This document shows, piece after piece, positions 5,205 to 7,734 of a stretch of DNA of 7,734 bases. A program made the position numbers and the translations under genes. Every line of letters starts with the position of its first letter. Positions within the stretch are counted from its first letter, which is position 1. The stretch spans positions 1 to 7,734 of the forward strand of contig JAICUV010000166.1 of assembly GCA_025935655.1 (NCBI GenBank), read 5' to 3'. This DNA comes from Chloroflexota bacterium. GTDB lineage: Bacteria; Chloroflexota; Limnocylindria; Limnocylindrales; CSP1-4. The notes under the pieces are model-generated. The model saw nothing but the letters and a program-made list of their open reading frames with translations. It ran no database searches and was not told where the DNA came from.

Positions 5205-7734
5205 CTACCAGCTCACCAGCTTCCAGATCTCGGGCTCGAGCTCGCCGGGCCGGCCGCCCACCTCCGCGAACAGCCCGACCGCCCGCTTGAGGTGCTCCAT
5301 CGCCTCCTCCGGGCGGCCCGCGGCATGGAGCTGGTCGGCGAGGTTGTTCTCGACGGCGGCCTCGAGAGGCGGCTCGCCAGTCCGCCGGCAGGCCGCGAGC
5401 GCCTCCTCGAGCAGCGCGATCGCGGCCTCGCGATCGCCGGCCTCCGCCTCCACGAGCGCGAGTGCGTTGCGCGCGGCGATCGCCGCGCCCGGGTCGTCGT
5501 CGCCGGCCGCATCGGCGAGCTCGAGGCTGCGGGCGAGCGCCCATCGCGCGGCAGCCACGTCGCCGGACCGGTGCGCCACGAGGCCCGCCAGGCGGGCGAC
5601 GGAGGCGTCCAGCCGCGGGTTGGCGAGCGTCGCCGCGACCGCGCCCGCCTCGTCCGCGAGTGAGCGCGCGAGTCCCAGGTCGCCCGCACGCAGCGCGACC
5701 GCTCCCCGTTCGACGAGCGTCGCCGCGCGATCGGCGGGCGTGCTCGTGCCGGCGAGCGCGGCGTCGAGGTGAGACGCCGCCGCGTGGGCGTCGCCCCGCC
5801 GTGCGTGCACCCGGCCCAGCCGCAGCTCGATGGCCGGCAGGCCCGCATCGTCCGACGCGGCGGCCGCCGCCTCGAGCGCCGCGATCGCGCCCGCGTAGTC
5901 GCCCAGGGCCGTTCGCACCTCGCCGATCGCGACACCGATGCCCACGACGTCCGGGTGACCGAGGGCCAGCGCCGCCGACAGGTGCTCCAGCGCCTCCCGG
6001 TTCGCAAACACGGCCCGGGCCAACTGCCCCGCTTCCCGGAACGCGTCGGCGGCCTCGGCGTCGCGTCCTGCGGCGAGCTCGTGCCCGGCGATCTGCGCGA
6101 GGCGCGCGGCGTCCTGGCGGCCCGCCGATCGCAGCACCTCGGCCACGCGTCGATGGAGCAGTCGCCGCCGGGCGAGGCCGGTCTCCTCGTAGGCAGCGTC
6201 GCGGAGGCGGGCATGGCCGAAGTCGAACACGGATCCCCCGCCGCGATCCGCCTCGCGCACGATCGCCCGCCGCACGAGCTCCTCGAGCGCGTCGACCACC
6301 TCGTCCTCCGACCGGCCGCTCGCAGCCCGGACCGTGCCGAGGTCGAACGTCCGGCCGATGACGGCGGCCGCGGCGAGCACCTGGGTCGCCGTCTCACCCA
6401 CGCTCGCGAGTCGCTCGTGGAGCAGCGCCCGCACGCCGTGTGGCGCCTCCCCCGCGACCCCGGGGCCTGCCGCGAGGGCCTCGACGACGTACAGCGGCAG
6501 GCCCTCGGACTCCGCCGCCAGCAACCCCGGATCCCAGCCGCCGGCGCCGGCGGCCGCCACGAGCGCCGCCACGTCCGACGCGCCCAGGCGCTCGAGCGAG
6601 ACCGTGACCGTCCCCGGCAGCCCGTCGAGGGCGCCCGCGAACGCCGCTCCCGCGGCATCGAGCTCCTCGGCGCGCCACGTCAGCACGAGGAGCAGCGGTC
6701 GCCCGACCAGCCGCCGCGCGAGGTAGCGCAGCGCCTCACGGGAGGCGTCGTCCGCCCACTGGACGTCCTCGACCACCACGAGCCCGGGAGCCGGGCCCGT
6801 GACGAGCGCGGTGACGACGACGGCGACCGCGTCGAGGAGTCGCGCGCGGGCCGCGGGCGATGCGCCGCCGGCCTCCACCTCGACGGCGACGAGCCCCGGC
6901 GGGAGCTGGACGATCCGGGCGACGTCGGCCAGGACCGTTGCGGGTAGGTCGGCGAGACGCGCCACGGAGCCTTCGAGTGCGAAACCCGCGCGCAGCAGGT
7001 CGGCGATCGGGGCGTACGCGATGGCGCCCTCCCCCGGGAACGCGCGGGCGGCGAGGGTCCGACCTCCACGTGCGGCGACCGTCACCGAGAGCGCCTCCAC
7101 GAGGCGCGACTTCCCGATGCCCGCCTCGCCGCGGATCGTCGCCACCCGTCCGTCGACCCGCGTGCCCGCGTGGGCCTCCACGAGGCGTGCGAGCGCCATG
7201 TCCCGTCCGACCATCGGCAGGCTGGCCGGCGCCGCCGCGATCGCCGCCGGCACGGCCGGCGGGGCGGCGGACGGGGCCGGGGTGTGACCGGACAGGCTCG
7301 ACGACGTCGCGAACCGGTCGTCGCGGATCGCCTCGTACAGCTCCGTCGTCTCGGCCAGCGGCTGCACCCCCAGCTCGCGCTCGAGGGTCGCGACCGTGGA
7401 GCGATAGAGGCGGATGGCGCCTCCCCGGTCGCCGCTCCGGGCGAGGATCGCCATCAGGCGGCGGCGGGCGGGCTCATCGAGCGGATCGAGCTCCACCAGC
7501 CTGGACGCGGCGTCCGCGGCCGCCGCGATGTCGCCGTCCGCCTCGGCCGCGGCCGTCAGCCGCCCCAGGACGTCCACGACGCGCCGCTCAACGGACACGG
7601 CCCGGGTCGCCCGCCAGTCGTCGAAGTCCGGGGAGCCCCGGAGCGAGAACCCGGCAAGGAACGGCCCGCGCGCGAGCGCCGCTGCGGCCGCAAGCCCCGA
7701 GCGGTCGCCGGCGGCGGCTGCCAGGTCGAGCTGC
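5205..7734 (-). CDS. BTAD-AAA-TPR (SARP/AfsR-like) transcriptional regulator, 5'-partial
   Basis: This is a large SARP/AfsR-type regulator. The minus-strand frame is open to the right edge (first full codon 7731-7733), giving 842 visible residues; the N-terminal winged-helix DNA-binding domain should lie outside. The visible start reads into a bacterial transcriptional activator domain (BTAD): GPFLAGFSLRGSPDFDDW, then LVELDPLDEPARRRLMAIL and ERELGVQPLAETTELYEAIR, to about base 7310. The GTG at 7598 is therefore internal. An Ala/Pro linker follows, then an AAA_16/STAND-type ATPase with Walker A GEAGIGKS (7107-7130) and Walker B LVVVEDVQWAD (6750-6782), then TWR as sensor-like motif. The C-terminal third (about 6100-5205) holds roughly seven TPR-like helix pairs, for example NNLADQLHAAGRPEEAMEHL. 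No LuxR-type helix-turn-helix ends the protein. Such proteins switch on target promoters after nucleotide-dependent assembly; the ligand and targets here are unknown. It is transcribed towards the nucleoside hydrolase gene. Confidence 0.9.
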   Translation of the reverse strand, partial: QLDLAAAAGDRSGLAAAAALARGPFLAGFSLRGSPDFDDWRATRAVSVERRVVDVLGRLTAAAEADGDIAAAADAASRLVELDPLDEPARRRLMAILARSGDRGGAIRLYRSTVATLERELGVQPLAETTELYEAIRDDRFATSSSLSGHTPAPSAAPPAVPAAIAAAPASLPMVGRDMALARLVEAHAGTRVDGRVATIRGEAGIGKSRLVEALSVTVAARGGRTLAARAFPGEGAIAYAPIADLLRAGFALEGSVARLADLPATVLADVARIVQLPPGLVAVEVEAGGASPAARARLLDAVAVVVTALVTGPAPGLVVVEDVQWADDASREALRYLARRLVGRPLLLVLTWRAEELDAAGAAFAGALDGLPGTVTVSLERLGASDVAALVAAAGAGGWDPGLLAAESEGLPLYVVEALAAGPGVAGEAPHGVRALLHERLASVGETATQVLAAAAVIGRTFDLGTVRAASGRSEDEVVDALEELVRRAIVREADRGGGSVFDFGHARLRDAAYEETGLARRRLLHRRVAEVLRSAGRQDAARLAQIAGHELAAGRDAEAADAFREAGQLARAVFANREALEHLSAALALGHPDVVGIGVAIGEVRTALGDYAGAIAALEAAAAASDDAGLPAIELRLGRVHARRGDAHAAASHLDAALAGTSTPADRAATLVERGAVALRAGDLGLARSLADEAGAVAATLANPRLDASVARLAGLVAHRSGDVAAARWALARSLELADAAGDDDPGAAIAARNALALVEAEAGDREAAIALLEEALAACRRTGEPPLEAAVENNLADQLHAAGRPEEAMEHLKRAVGLFAEVGGRPGELEPEIWKLVSW

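Noticed and set aside
3655..5544. Long minus-strand open frame (629 codons) opposite the nucleoside hydrolase gene
   Set aside because: Its product is extremely Arg/Gly-rich with no family motif and overlaps two well-supported genes; this is a G+C-driven shadow.
5769..6947. Plus-strand open frame (392 codons) opposite the regulator
   Set aside because: No recognisable domain, and the minus strand here encodes a clear ATPase and TPRs.
7596..7598. GTG (minus strand) as the start of the regulator
   Set aside because: The 45 codons before it encode a conserved part of the BTAD domain (FLAGFSLRGSPDFDDW), so the gene runs off the right edge.

Overview
This is a very G+C-rich window (clearly above 70% by eye, not counted). 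It is densely coded, with six protein genes, short gaps and several GTG starts. The gene content is a TldD/TldE protease pair, a lipoprotein nucleoside hydrolase, a SnoaL-like protein and a large SARP/AfsR-type regulator. That suggests Actinomycetota or a high-GC Chloroflexota lineage such as the Limnocylindria/Ellin6529 group. The sequence alone does not let me choose between these, and the assignment is inference.

Left part, bases 1-3095, plus strand: a compact operon of tldD (its first few codons lie left of the window), tldE/pmbA overlapping it by an ATGA, and a 97-residue protein of unknown function 5 bases further on. TldD carries the HExxxH zinc motif and a late cysteine. TldE lacks the zinc motif, as expected for the non-catalytic partner. 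A GC hairpin after the small gene probably ends this transcript.

Middle, bases 3096-5124, plus strand: a short gap holds the hairpin and a candidate promoter whose -10 hexamer sits 6 bases before a GTG, as in leaderless genes. It serves a SnoaL/NTF2-fold protein. Then, 34 bases later, comes a secreted lipoprotein with an inosine-uridine nucleoside hydrolase domain and an extra C-terminal beta-rich domain. The hydrolase has a Trp-Asp pair where many family members have His-Asp.

Right part, bases 5205-7734, minus strand: a large regulator that enters from the right edge, with a BTAD domain, an AAA/STAND-type ATPase and C-terminal TPRs. It converges on the nucleoside hydrolase gene. The 80-base gap between them contains a perfect 23-bp tandem duplication and a small hairpin.

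The genes do not form one obvious pathway. The protease operon is one unit, the SnoaL and nucleoside hydrolase genes may share a transcript, and the regulator could act on either or neither. I see no RNA gene, insertion sequence, CRISPR array, phage gene or defence system, and no convincing new multi-gene system. The most notable points are the unknown third gene of the TldD/E operon and the architecture and active site of the nucleoside hydrolase lipoprotein.
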